A stretch of 64,000 bases of DNA from Cryobacterium breve (GTDB lineage Bacteria > Actinomycetota > Actinomycetes > Actinomycetales > Microbacteriaceae), in the NCBI RefSeq assembly GCF_027594785.1, contig NZ_CP075584.1:1054001-1118000 (forward strand). The letters run 5' to 3'. The translations under genes were made by a program, and so were the position numbers. Below the pieces are notes generated by a model. It had not been told where the DNA came from and searched no databases. It saw only the letters and a program-made list of their open reading frames with translations. Shown here in pieces: positions 26,159 through 35,272 of the stretch. Position 1 is the stretch's first letter; each line of letters starts with the position of its first letter.

Positions 26159-26959
26159 GTGAGTAGCTACGCAGAACTGCGCCCGGAACAGCTCACCGCC
26201 CTCTCGCGCTACCGCCACTCACTGTGGCTGCTGACCCAGCGCGACCTGCGGGTGCGCTACTCCACCTCGTTCCTCGGCTATTTCTGGTCGATCCTGGACC
26301 CGCTCGTGATGGCCGGGATTTACTGGTTCGTGTTCACCCAGGTGTTCCACCGGGGAGTCGGGCACGAGCCGTACATCATCTTCCTGCTCAGCGCGCTGTT
26401 GCCGTGGATGTGGTTCAACGGGACCGTCTCCGACTGCACCCGGGCGTTCCTCCGCGAGGCGAAACTGATCCGGTCGACCCGGATCCCCCGGACAATCTGG
26501 GTGAACCGGCTCGTGCTCTCCAAGGGCATCGAATTCCTCGCCTCGATTCCGGTGCTCGTGCTGTTCGCGGTCTTCGCCGGCGCCCGGCCAAGCGGCGAAA
26601 TCGTGTTCTTCCCGCTCGCCATCGCAATCCAGGCCATCCTCACGGCGGGGGTCGGCCTCATCGTCGCGCCGCTCGTCGTGTTCTTCCGCGATCTGGAACG
26701 CGCCGTCAAACTCATCCTGCGCTTCCTGTTCTACGCATCCCCGATCATCTACAGCACCCAGGACCTGCCGCACCAACTGCACTTCTGGGCGGCGTTCAAT
26801 CCTCTCAGCGGTATCTTCAGCCTCTACCGGGCCGCCTTCTTCCCCGGCAACCTCGACTGGTTCACCGTCGGAGTCAGCGCGGCCATGTCCGTTGCCTTCC
26901 TCGGCCTCGGGCTGCTGGTCTTCACGCGCACCGAGCGCGCGGTCCTGAAGGAGTTGTGA
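26159..26959 (+). CDS. Polysaccharide/teichoic-acid ABC exporter permease (TagG-like)
   Basis: This 266-residue ABC-2 permease has six helices. The N-terminal amphipathic segment LTQRDLRVRYSTSFLGYFWS and LDPLVMAGIYWFVFTQV are typical of TagG/RfbA/Wzm exporters of undecaprenyl-linked glycopolymers. TAGAGT at 26146-26151 is followed by 7 nt and GTG 26159, indicating a leaderless start; an alternative GTG at 26150 overlaps the -10 element and is rejected. The stop overlaps the ATPase gene start (TGATG), so the two are coupled. Confidence 0.88.
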   Translation: MSSYAELRPEQLTALSRYRHSLWLLTQRDLRVRYSTSFLGYFWSILDPLVMAGIYWFVFTQVFHRGVGHEPYIIFLLSALLPWMWFNGTVSDCTRAFLREAKLIRSTRIPRTIWVNRLVLSKGIEFLASIPVLVLFAVFAGARPSGEIVFFPLAIAIQAILTAGVGLIVAPLVVFFRDLERAVKLILRFLFYASPIIYSTQDLPHQLHFWAAFNPLSGIFSLYRAAFFPGNLDWFTVGVSAAMSVAFLGLGLLVFTRTERAVLKEL

Positions 26960-27741
26960 TGACCGAAACCGTCCGGACACCGGGGACAGCAGCGGCCGGG
27001 TCGCCCGTGATCGCCCTGGCCGGGGTCGGCATCCGCTTCCGTCGCAATCGCCGCGGCAGGCGCAGCTTCAAAGACCTGTTCGGGAGCGGGGCCAGGCGCA
27101 CCCGTCCGGGCGAATTCTGGGCCCTGCGCGCGGTGTCGTTCACGGTGCAACGCGGCGAGGCCATCGGCGTTGTCGGCCGCAACGGCCAGGGAAAGTCGAC
27201 CCTGCTCAAGCTCGTGACCGGGGTCGTCCTGCCCGACGAGGGCACTGTGCATGTGACCGAGGGCGTCGCACCGCTGATCGAGATCACCGGCGGCTTCGTC
27301 GATGACCTGACCGTGCGCGAAAATGTCTTCCTCACGGCCGGTCTGCACGGCATGACGAAGAAACAGATCGGCGAGCGTTTCGACGAGATCATCGACTTCG
27401 CCGAGATCGGCGACTTCGTCGATACCCCGTACAAGCACCTCTCGAGCGGCATGAAGGTGCGGATCGCCTTCGCGGTCATCTCCCGCCTCGAAGAGCCGAT
27501 CATCCTCGTCGACGAGGTGCTCGCGGTCGGAGACAAGGCCTTCCGGGAGAAGTGCTACCGCCGCATCGAGGAGTTGCTCGCCGGCGGCCGCACGCTGTTC
27601 TTCGTCTCGCACAACGAACGCGACCTGCGTCGCTTCTGCGCCAGGGGCCTCTACCTGGACAAGGGCGCGCTGGTCCTCGACGGCCCACTCGATGAGGTCC
27701 TCGCCCGGTACGACGCCGAGTACGGGGTGAAGCCCGCCTGA
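26959..27741 (+). CDS. Polysaccharide/teichoic-acid ABC exporter ATPase (TagH-like)
   Basis: This 260-residue ATPase of the TagH/Wzt class has Walker A GRNGQGKSTLL near residue 74, signature HLSSGMKVRIAFA near 157, and Walker B PIILVDEVLAVGDKAF. The segment GEFWALRAVSFTVQRGEAIGVVG is characteristic of this class. It energises export of a lipid-linked cell-wall glycopolymer with the preceding permease. It has no C-terminal carbohydrate-binding domain, unlike many Wzt proteins. The last gene of the plus-strand set, it is convergent with the small XRE regulator. Confidence 0.9.
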   Translation: MTETVRTPGTAAAGSPVIALAGVGIRFRRNRRGRRSFKDLFGSGARRTRPGEFWALRAVSFTVQRGEAIGVVGRNGQGKSTLLKLVTGVVLPDEGTVHVTEGVAPLIEITGGFVDDLTVRENVFLTAGLHGMTKKQIGERFDEIIDFAEIGDFVDTPYKHLSSGMKVRIAFAVISRLEEPIILVDEVLAVGDKAFREKCYRRIEELLAGGRTLFFVSHNERDLRRFCARGLYLDKGALVLDGPLDEVLARYDAEYGVKPA

Positions 27742-27747
27742 GCCGTC

Positions 27748-28023
27748 TCAGGAATCGACGATGGCGAAACCGTCGCGATCGGGAGGCAACTGCTCCTTGG
27801 TCAGGCCGCTGAGGAGTTCTCCGACCTCGAGGCTCAGCACGTCCGCGAGCCGGATGAGGGTGTGGAATGTCGGGTTTCCGTTGCCGCGGTCGATCCTGGC
27901 GTAGTTGGACACGTTGAGTCCGGCCCGGTGAGCGACGGACTCCTGGTTGAGCTCGAGTTCCCTGCGGCGCTGCCGCAGGCGCACCCCGAGAAGGCGGCTC
28001 GCTTCTGAAGTGGGCTCCGGCAT
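27748..28023 (-). CDS. Small XRE-family DNA-binding protein
   Basis: This 91-residue protein carries a Cro/C1-type helix-turn-helix (LRQRRRELELNQESVAHRAG, then NVSNYARIDRG) over residues 14-68 and little else. It probably regulates transcription as a dimer; its position inside the glycopolymer cluster suggests a local target. The ATG at 28023 follows a TATAGAT and GGAGG directly, so its leader is very short. It is divergent from the glycine-rich protein gene at 28141, with 117 nt between them. Confidence 0.85.
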   Translation of the reverse strand: MPEPTSEASRLLGVRLRQRRRELELNQESVAHRAGLNVSNYARIDRGNGNPTFHTLIRLADVLSLEVGELLSGLTKEQLPPDRDGFAIVDS

Positions 28024-28140
28024 CCTCCATCTATAGGCGCGTAGTGGGAAAACCGCCAGTGGCCGGGGAAAAAATGTGAAGATCTCCCCTTGTCATACCG
28101 GCAACGTAAACTCGACAGGAATCGGAAGGACGGCATCGAC

Positions 28141-29193
28141 ATGGCACGAAAAGTGAAACCCCTCATCTCGACGACCGGAGGTCTGCCGCAGGGCGGCCAG
28201 CTTCCCACCGGCATCGTCCGGGGATTCGACCGGGTCATGGCCATTCACCGCCCGGCCGTGCTCGCCCACATCCGCGGCATCCGCCGGCGCTCGCCGGACG
28301 CGACCCCCGGCCAGATCATCACGATCCTCGAACGCCGTTACCTCGCCATGGTCACGACCGGTGGCGCGGCAGTCGGGGCGACGGCCGTCATTCCCGGGGT
28401 CGGCACCGGGGTGACCCTGGCCCTGTCCGGCGTCGAGACCGCCGGCTTCCTCGAGGCGACCGCGCTTTTCGCCCAGTCGGTGAGCGAGGTCCACGGAATC
28501 GCGGTCGACGATCCCGAGCGCGCCCGCGCCCTCGTGATGACGATGATGCTCGGCCGCGAAGGCTCTGACCTCGTTCGCCAGCTCGCCGGACAATTCAGCG
28601 GCACGGGAGCGGTGCGGACCGCGTACTGGGGCGAGCTGGTCACCGCGAGCATCCCACGCGCCATCATGGGTCCGCTCACGGATCGCCTGAAGAGCTCGTT
28701 CATCCGCCAGTTCGCGACCAGAGGCTCCGCGAGCTTCGTCGGGAAGGCCCTTCCGTTCGGCGTCGGTGCCGTCGTCGGCGGCGCAGGCAACCATATCCTC
28801 GGCAAGCGCGTGCTGACCTCGTCCCGCCTCGCCTTCGGCCAGGCGCCCGCCGGCTTCCGTCCCGAACTCGACCCGCGCATCCGCGAGGCCATCGTGCGGG
28901 AGGGCGGCGGCCTCGAGGGCGTCGGCCGCGCCGGTGCGCTGCGCGTCGCTGCCGGACACCGCCTCACGCAACTCGGACAGCTCGGGCACGGCACCCTCAC
29001 GGTGCTCCCCCGCATGGTCCCGCGGATGCTGCGCCGCGGCCGGTCGGTGGAGTCGGGGCCTGCCACGGCGGACGTTCAGGATTTGGAACGCCGGGAGTCG
29101 GATCACCCGGGATCGCATCACCCTGAGACGGGTTCGCACTCCGCAGGGCAGGACCAGGCTCCCCGCCAGCCGGCTTCGTCTCCGCGGCCGTAG
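28141..29193 (+). CDS. Conserved hypothetical protein with two Gly-rich hydrophobic segments (EcsC-like)
   Basis: I do not firmly recognise this 350-residue protein. It has two glycine-rich hydrophobic segments (about residues 62-98, GGAAVGATAVIPGVGTGVTL, and 198-225, VGKALPFGVGAVVGGAGNHI) separated by amphipathic sequence. This arrangement resembles EcsC-domain proteins. The C-terminus from about 305 is polar and His/Ser/Gln-rich. ATG 28141 has a GGAAGGA Shine-Dalgarno. The gene is divergent from the XRE gene and ends 8 nt before the convergent glycerophosphotransferase gene. A membrane-associated role is inferred only from hydrophobicity. Confidence 0.6.
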   Translation: MARKVKPLISTTGGLPQGGQLPTGIVRGFDRVMAIHRPAVLAHIRGIRRRSPDATPGQIITILERRYLAMVTTGGAAVGATAVIPGVGTGVTLALSGVETAGFLEATALFAQSVSEVHGIAVDDPERARALVMTMMLGREGSDLVRQLAGQFSGTGAVRTAYWGELVTASIPRAIMGPLTDRLKSSFIRQFATRGSASFVGKALPFGVGAVVGGAGNHILGKRVLTSSRLAFGQAPAGFRPELDPRIREAIVREGGGLEGVGRAGALRVAAGHRLTQLGQLGHGTLTVLPRMVPRMLRRGRSVESGPATADVQDLERRESDHPGSHHPETGSHSAGQDQAPRQPASSPRP

Positions 29194-29201
29194 CGGCCCG
29201 C

Positions 29202-30429
29202 TCAGCGCCGAACGGCGTCGAAGCGCTCCCACTCGTCCATCAGGAACTGAACGGCGGCGTGGAAGCGAGCGGTGGCCGCCCCGGGAGCCTGCGTCGCCGA
29301 AGTAGCGTTCGACCCAGACGCCCAGCCGGGCTTCGGCGTCCGGATCGTGTGCGAGCGCATCCAGCGTGCCCACGATCGACGACGCTGCGGACGCGGCGAG
29401 CCATTCGCACGCCGCGAGATACCCGCCGGTGTCGATCTCGGCCGCCGGATCGGCGGGCCGGGTCACGAGCAGGGCCTTGCCTGCGGCGAGCCGGTCGTAG
29501 ACCATCGCGGAGATGTCGACGATGGCGATGTCCGCCGCCGCGAGCTGCCACCCGAGCTCCGCACCGGTGTCGTAGACGTGGTGCGCGGAGGTATCCCGGG
29601 CGTTGGCCGCCTTGATCAGGGCGACGATCCTGCGGTTGGCGGCGCCGTAGGCCTCGTCGGTGACCCCGCTGCGGGGGTGCGGCCGATAGATCAGGCGGTG
29701 CCTGGGCGAAGCGAGGAGCGCGGTGGCGAGTGCGACGCCGTGGGTCGCGATCGAGCCGTAGGCCGCGGTGGGCCGGTCGCCCTCCCAGGTCGGCGCGTAG
29801 AGCACGACCTGCCGCTCGTCGGGAACGTAGGGCAGCCCGCCGCTGTAGTGGTCGGCCTGAGGACGGCCGATCTTGATCGCCCGCTTGTCGAAGTCGTAGT
29901 CCCAGAGCACCCGGTCGAGGCGGGCGAGCGCCGCGTCACCGGCGACGAAGGTGTAGTCGTACGCCTTGATCTGGTTCGTGACCATGTACATCTTGTCGCT
30001 CTCGCCATGGTTGATGAAGACGTGCCAGCACCGCGGGTAACGCATCATCTGGAAGTTCCGGGCGTTCTGGTTGACGTAGAACACGATGCGGATGTCCTGC
30101 TCCGCGACGACCCGTTCGAGGTCGGCGACCTTGCGCACGTAAGTCACGGGCACCGGGCATTCCTCGGACATCGGCAGCGCCCCGGTTCCGGTGCGGCTCA
30201 ACACGATGACGGGCCAGGTCTCGGCGAGCATGGCGAGCGGCCGGTACCACTGCCGCATCTGGTACAGATTGACGGCCCCGTCGGCGAAGTAGACCGCGAT
30301 CTTGAATCGGCCGACCGGAAGCGGACCGTCTCCGAGGAGGCGGCCGGCGAGCCGTTTCTGCGCCCGGCGCGACGCCACGACATCCTGGACCAGCTTGACG
30401 GCCAGGCCGACGTCTTTTCGAATGGTCAT
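29202..30429 (-). CDS. CDP-glycerol glycerophosphotransferase-like enzyme, one apparent frameshift
   Basis: The fold resembles TagB/TagF-type enzymes. Motifs include CWHVFINHGESDKMYM near residue 135, GRPQADHYSGG near 190, VLYAPTWEGDRPTAAYGS near 207, LIYRPHPRSG near 240 and ADIAIVDISAMVYDRLAAGKALLVT near 290. These enzymes transfer polyol phosphates to glycolipid or polymer acceptors at the membrane. At 29285-29291 an extra base (coding CAGGCTC for CAGCTC) breaks the end. Corrected, it reads GDAAPGAATARFHAAVQFLM and stops at 29202, about 408 residues. TACTCT lies 6 nt before ATG 30429 (leaderless). Confidence 0.83.
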
Positions 30430-30455
30430 CCCTCCAGAGTACCGAGCGCCCCAGG

Positions 30456-31334
30456 TCAGACGACGGGGGGACGGCCGGCCCTGGACATCCGCCAGACCGT
30501 GCGGGCGCTGATCGGGCGACGCTCCCCCGGATCCGTGCGCCAGCCCTCACGGAATCCGGCGAGCCAGGCCCGCAGCGCCGGCCGGTCGCTGCGGAACCGC
30601 ACCAGCTGGATCGCGAGCCAGGATCCGGCGTAGGCCGGGACCAGCACGGCAGGCAGGTTGCGCCGGGCGAGCCAGACCCGGTTGCGCGCGTTCAGCCGGT
30701 AGTAGTCGGCGTGCCGGGTCGGCTGGATGACGGGGTGGTTCGCCTCGAGGTCTCCCGCGTACCAGGTGCGCAGCCCCTGGTCCCAGACCCGCCAGGCCAG
30801 TTCGATGCCCTCGTGCGCGTAGAAGAACGGTTCTGCCCAGCCTCCGGTGGCCGTGAAGACCGCGCGGGGCAGCACTACGGCGCCTTCCCAGACCGAGAAG
30901 ACGGCCCCGGATTCGGTCGCGGCACCCTTGCGGATGCGCGGAATCCACCGGGTCGGCGCGGCCGCGCCCGTCGGATCGGTCACCCGGGGCTGCAGCAGGC
31001 CGATCGACGGGTCCGCGCGAAGCAGAGCGACGGCCCGGCTGAGGAACCGGGGGTCCGGGATGCTCGCGTCGTCGTCGAGGAAGAACAGGTAGTCGCCTGC
31101 CACGAGTGGCACTCCGCGATTGCGACCGGCGGGGATGCCCAGGTTCTCCGGCAGGGCCAGCGCCCGGACGGCATCCGGCAACCCGGTCGGAACCCAGCCG
31201 TTGCCCACGCAGACCACGTCGAGAACGACGTCCTGCTGGGCGAGCACCGAGCGAATGCCGCGGGCGAGGTCGTCCGGCCGGGTGCCCTGGGTGAGCACGA
31301 CGACACCGACCCTCGGCGGCACGGTATCGGTCAC
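30456..31334 (-). CDS. Family 2 glycosyltransferase
   Basis: This 292-residue GT-A fold enzyme has VGVVVLTQGTRPDDLARGI at the N-terminus, NLGIPAGRNRG near residue 83, the metal site DYLFFLDDDASIP near 98-110 and a WEGAVVLPRAVF acceptor-side segment. It transfers a sugar from a nucleotide-sugar donor to an envelope acceptor; the specificity is unknown. The C-terminus has a hydrophobic and basic stretch that could associate with membrane. Start GTG 31334 lies 3 nt after the CDP-alcohol phosphotransferase stop, so it belongs to the same minus-strand operon. Confidence 0.85.
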   Translation of the reverse strand: MTDTVPPRVGVVVLTQGTRPDDLARGIRSVLAQQDVVLDVVCVGNGWVPTGLPDAVRALALPENLGIPAGRNRGVPLVAGDYLFFLDDDASIPDPRFLSRAVALLRADPSIGLLQPRVTDPTGAAAPTRWIPRIRKGAATESGAVFSVWEGAVVLPRAVFTATGGWAEPFFYAHEGIELAWRVWDQGLRTWYAGDLEANHPVIQPTRHADYYRLNARNRVWLARRNLPAVLVPAYAGSWLAIQLVRFRSDRPALRAWLAGFREGWRTDPGERRPISARTVWRMSRAGRPPVV

Positions 31335-31337
31335 GGC

Positions 31338-32165
31338 TCAGGACCGGACGCGGCGAGACGCCATGATGGCGACGAAGTGGCCGACGAGCGCGAGGAGCGA
31401 CAGCGGCACCAGGGCGATGAGCACGATACGGTCCATGAGCGGTTCGCCGACGAACCGGCCGAGCACCGCCGAGGCGAAGATCAGGATCGTCAGCTCGACC
31501 GAATGGTAGAGGCGGTGGAACGGCACGAACCGGGCGAGCCTGCGCAGCTGGGCGATCCTGCGGGGCGTCGGAGCCTGCTCACCACGGGTGTCGGCGAGTT
31601 TGGTGAGGCCCGCGTTGGCCCTCGCGACATGCACCATGTCGTTGAGCGCCTTGTTGAGCACGATCACGAGGGCGAGCAGCAGCGCGAGGGTCGTCCAGAG
31701 GAAGTCCTCGGGAGATTCGAACGGGTACGCAGCCGCGCGGATGCCGAAGGCGATCGGGATGAGCGCCTCGGTCGAGTAGTGGCCGACCTTGTCGAGGAAG
31801 ACGCCGGCCGGAGACGATTCGCCTCGCCAGCGCGCGACTTCGCCGTCGCAGCAGTCGACGAGCATCTGCAGCTGCCCGAGGATCAGTGCGAGCAGGGCTC
31901 CCCAGACGCCGGGGATGAGCAGCGCCGCAGCGGTCGACCAGCCGACGAGGATCATCAGCGCCGTGACGCCGTTTGCGGTCACGCTCGTCTTCAGCAGCAG
32001 CCAGGTGAGATACGGCGACACGTCGCGCAGGTAGAGCGAGGCCGTCCAGTGCTCGGCGTTCGCCCGCAGCCGCACCTCGGGCGGCTGTGCGACGGCCCGC
32101 AACTCGGCGATCGACGACGGCCGGGACGGGCGAACCCGACCGGTGGAATGTGAGTGGGATGTCAT
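31338..32165 (-). CDS. CDP-alcohol phosphotransferase family membrane protein
   Basis: This 275-residue integral membrane enzyme carries the CDP-alcohol phosphotransferase signature at about residues 105-130: DCCDGEVARWRG, then GVFLDKVGHY. The consensus D-x2-D-G-x2-A-R-x8-G-x3-D-x3-D is met except that the last Asp is His here. About six helices surround it. The family joins a CDP-linked alcohol to an acceptor alcohol (for example phosphatidylinositol or di-inositol phosphate synthesis). Its operon with two GT2 enzymes suggests a phosphodiester-linked envelope component. ATG 32165 overlaps the upstream stop by 4 nt. Confidence 0.83.
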   Translation of the reverse strand: MTSHSHSTGRVRPSRPSSIAELRAVAQPPEVRLRANAEHWTASLYLRDVSPYLTWLLLKTSVTANGVTALMILVGWSTAAALLIPGVWGALLALILGQLQMLVDCCDGEVARWRGESSPAGVFLDKVGHYSTEALIPIAFGIRAAAYPFESPEDFLWTTLALLLALVIVLNKALNDMVHVARANAGLTKLADTRGEQAPTPRRIAQLRRLARFVPFHRLYHSVELTILIFASAVLGRFVGEPLMDRIVLIALVPLSLLALVGHFVAIMASRRVRS

Positions 32166-33213
32166 AGGTGTCTCCCGGTCCGTGCCGCGATGTTGCTGGT
32201 GAGTTTCAGGTATCCGAGCAGGAAGCCGAAACCCCAGCAGAAGTGGATACAGGGCAAGACTAGAAGGAACCAGACGCCGGGGCGCCAGCCGTCCGGGCGA
32301 GTCACGACGACGGTGGCCAGGACGACGACGAGCAAGTACCCGACCGGGGCGATCCAGCCCAGCAGCAGCCACGGCACGACGAAGCCGGCGAGGCCGAGGA
32401 GCACGCCGGCGGCGACACCGAGCACCATCACGGGCGGCGCGAAATAGCGGATGCCGTTGTCGGCGGGGAAGCGCCGCGCAAGTTCACCGCGCCACATTCC
32501 GGTCGACAGCATCTGGCGGGCGAGGCGGGACAGGCTCGGCCGCGGCCGGTAGACGACGCGCAGCTTCGGCGTGAACCAGACCGTGCCGCCCTGCTCGCGA
32601 AGACGCCGGTTGAGTTCCCAGTCCTGCCCGCGCTTGATGGTCTCGTCGAAGAGTCCGGCACGCAGCAGGCTGTCGCGGCGGAAGCAGCCGAGGTAGACCG
32701 TCTCCGCGGCGCCCTCCGGGCCACCGACGTGGAGGGGCGTTCCGCCGAGACCGATCCGGGTGCCGTACGCGCGGGCGACGGCGCGCTGGAACGGAACGGT
32801 GCCCTGGGCGTCCATGACTCCGCCGACGTTGTCCGCTCCGGTGCGTTCGAGGGTCTCGACGGCGACCCGCGCGTAGTCGCGGGGCAGCACGGAGTGGGCG
32901 TCCACCCGGATCACGACCGGGTAGGCGGATGCGCGGATCGCGGCGTTGAGTCCGGCCGGCGTCGACCCGATCTCGTTCGGCACGACCCGGATGCGCGGGT
33001 CGAGTTCGGCGAGCTCGGCGACGAGTTCCTCGGTGCCGTCGATGCTCGGCGCGAGGGCCAGCGTGACGTCGAACGGGCCGGTGTAGTCCTGGCCCAGGAG
33101 GCTCGTGACCGCGGCCCGGACATGCAGTACGTCGTTGAGCACGGGCATCACGTAGGAGACGCCTGACAGGATCGCGTCGCCGGTGTGTGCTGCCTGTTCG
33201 ATCGGGTGTCCAT
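32162..33213 (-). CDS. Membrane-associated family 2 glycosyltransferase, start uncertain
   Basis: This is a GT2 enzyme of the ExoA/succinoglycan type. VSYVMPVLNDVLHVRAAV opens the GT domain, followed by APSIDGTEELV, the metal site VIRVDAHSVLP and GQDWELNRRLREQGG. Three to four C-terminal helices follow (from about residue 245), ending GYLKLTSNIAARTGRHL. The GT frame has no ATG, GTG or TTG upstream of VSYVMPV. I use ATG 33213, which needs one missing base within the first 20 codons. The alternative is a shorter start inside the motif at GTG-ATG. It is the first gene of the minus-strand glycopolymer operon. Confidence 0.75.
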
Positions 33214-33293
33214 TCCGTTGCGGACTGTAAAGACTACCAGCCCACCCCCTTCGGGGGCCTCCTGAGCCGTGCGGACGAGGCCAGGAAACACGA

Positions 33294-33324
33294 CTGCGCC
33301 GCCGGTCGATGACCGGCGGCGCAG
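33294..33324 (-). terminator. 14-bp hairpin after the HtrA gene
   Basis: CTGCGCCGCCGGTC (33294-33307) pairs perfectly with GACCGGCGGCGCAG (33311-33324) around a 3-nt loop, 24 nt past the HtrA stop on the minus strand. The downstream sequence is only weakly T-rich. Confidence 0.7.
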
Positions 33325-33347
33325 GGTGTGGAAGGAGTGCGGACCTG

Positions 33348-35068
33348 CTAGCTGGAGAGCTCCCCGACCGTGACGGACACGGTGAAGGACTTGCCGTCGC
33401 GCACGTAGACGAGGTCGGCCGTTGCGCCGGCGGCGAGCACCCGTACCTGGGCGGTGAGGTCCTTCGCGTCGGTGATCGGCACTCCGTTGAACTTCGTGAC
33501 GACGTCGCCCTTCTTGAGGCCTGCCTTCTCGGCGGCACCACCCGACGTGACCTCGCTGACGAGGGCGCCGACCGTGCTGCTCGTGTCACTTGTCGCGGTC
33601 GTGATGCTCGCGCCCAGCAGGCCGTGGGTGGCCTTGCCGTTGGCGATGATCTCGTCGGAGACGCGCTTGGCGAGGTTCGCCGGGATCGAGAAGCCGACGC
33701 CGATGCTTCCGGCAGCCGTTCCCGATGAGGAGGATCCGCCCGCGTTGGCGATCGCGACGTTGATGCCGATCAGTTCGCCCTTCGAGTTGAGCAGGGCGCC
33801 ACCGGAGTTGCCGGGGTTGATCGCGGCATCCGTCTGGATCACGGAGAGCGAGATGCTGCTCGTCGTGCTCGGAGTGGTCGGCTGCGCGCTGCCGTCCTTG
33901 TTCGGGAGGTCGAAGTTCCAGAAGTAGGGGTTGTCGGTGCTCGGGGCCGTCGCGTCCGGAGTGTCCTTGGTGGGCGCCGCAGAGGAGGCGATCGAGATGC
34001 TCCGGTTGAGGGCGCTGACGATGCCGTCCGTGACGGTTCCGGAGAGGCCGAGCGGGGCGCCGATGGCGATCGTGGTGTCGCCGACGTTGAGCTTGCTCGA
34101 GTCCGCCCAGTTGATCGGGGGTGAGACCGCTCGCGTCAGTGAGCTTGACCACCGCGAGGTCGGAGATCGGGTCGGTGCCGACGATCGTCGCCTTGTAGAC
34201 CTTTCCGTCACTCGCGGTCACTTCGAGGGTCGCGTCTGCGCTCGCGCCGTCGAGGGTCACGACGTGGGTGTTGGTCAGGACGTAGCCGTCGGAGGTGAGG
34301 ACGACGCCGGATCCGGTGCCGCCGGAGGTGCCGCTGGTCGCGTTGATGGTGACGACGCTCGGCATGGCCTTCGCGGTCGCCGCCGTGATCTGGTTGACGC
34401 TCTCGGTGTTGTTGACGACCACGGTGCTCGAGCCCTGGGCCTGACTGACGGGGGTGCCGTTGCCCTGGCCTCCGGAGAGGAGGGCCATCACACCGGCGCC
34501 CGATGCGCCGCCGATGAGGGCGCCGATCGCGAGCGCCGCGACGAGGCTGAGTCCGGCCCGGCGACGGGCCGGGTCCTTGGGCCGGGGGGCAGAGGACGGA
34601 CCGGTGGGTCCCGTTCGGGCCGCCGCCCTGGGGGGCGTAGGAGAAGGGTGCCGCCGTGGCCGCGAAGTGAGGCGGGACGGAGCCGTCTGCTCCGCCCAGG
34701 GGCCGGCCGAAGGCATCCGTCGCGTAGGGAAGCGTCGGCTGGGTGACCTGGTTCGACGCGTTCGCGACGGGCTGCTGCGGCGCCTGGATCGACTGCGGCG
34801 CCTGGGGGGCCTGCGCCTCGGCGGGAGCGGATGCCGGCTGGGCGACGACGCCCTGCGGCTGCTCGGCAACCGGCTGCGCGGCCGGCGGGAAGCCGACGAC
34901 CTCTGTCGTGTTGTCGGCGTTCGCGGCGGGGGCCGAGTACTCGGTCGTCTGCGCGGCGCCGGCGTCGGAGGCCGGCTGTCCGGACGCGGCGGTCTGGCCG
35001 GCGTCGGAGGGAACGTCGGCAGCGGGACGCTCGCTATTAATGTCTGGGTCCTGCGGGTGTTCGGTCAT
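33348..35068 (-). CDS. HtrA/DegP-like trypsin-fold protease with PDZ domain, two apparent frameshifts
   Basis: The corrected protein is about 572 residues. It has a cytoplasmic Pro/Gln/Ala-rich N-terminus (about 165 residues), one helix (LSLVAALAIGALIGGASG), then the protease. The triad is visible: His in YVLTNTHVV, Asp in DPISDLAVVKL, Ser in NPGNSGGALLN. The C-terminal PDZ domain starts at KKGDVVTKFNGVPI. It is likely a membrane-anchored, surface-exposed quality-control protease. Extra bases near 34117-34121 (G run) and 34609-34613 split it into three frames. ATG 35068 has AAGGAG 8 nt upstream. Confidence 0.85.
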
Positions 35069-35272
35069 GAGGTGCTCCTTCCAAGCGATGCCAGCTTCGC
35101 GCCCGAACCTGAACGAATCCTCCGCTCAAGCTGAGAGCATTCAATGACGAAGCCGTGATGTTGCTTGGGGTGGGTCCCCGGGAGTCCGGGCCGGCCGGAT
35201 GGGTCTGGCGATCCTCGCCGGCGAGCACCGCGGCTTGAGTCATCCGCGCGGAGGATGTCGTAGTTTGGATTC

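Noticed and set aside
25425..33213. Genomic island or prophage around the glycopolymer cluster
   Set aside because: No integrase, attachment repeats or tRNA junction are seen, and base composition looks like the surroundings.
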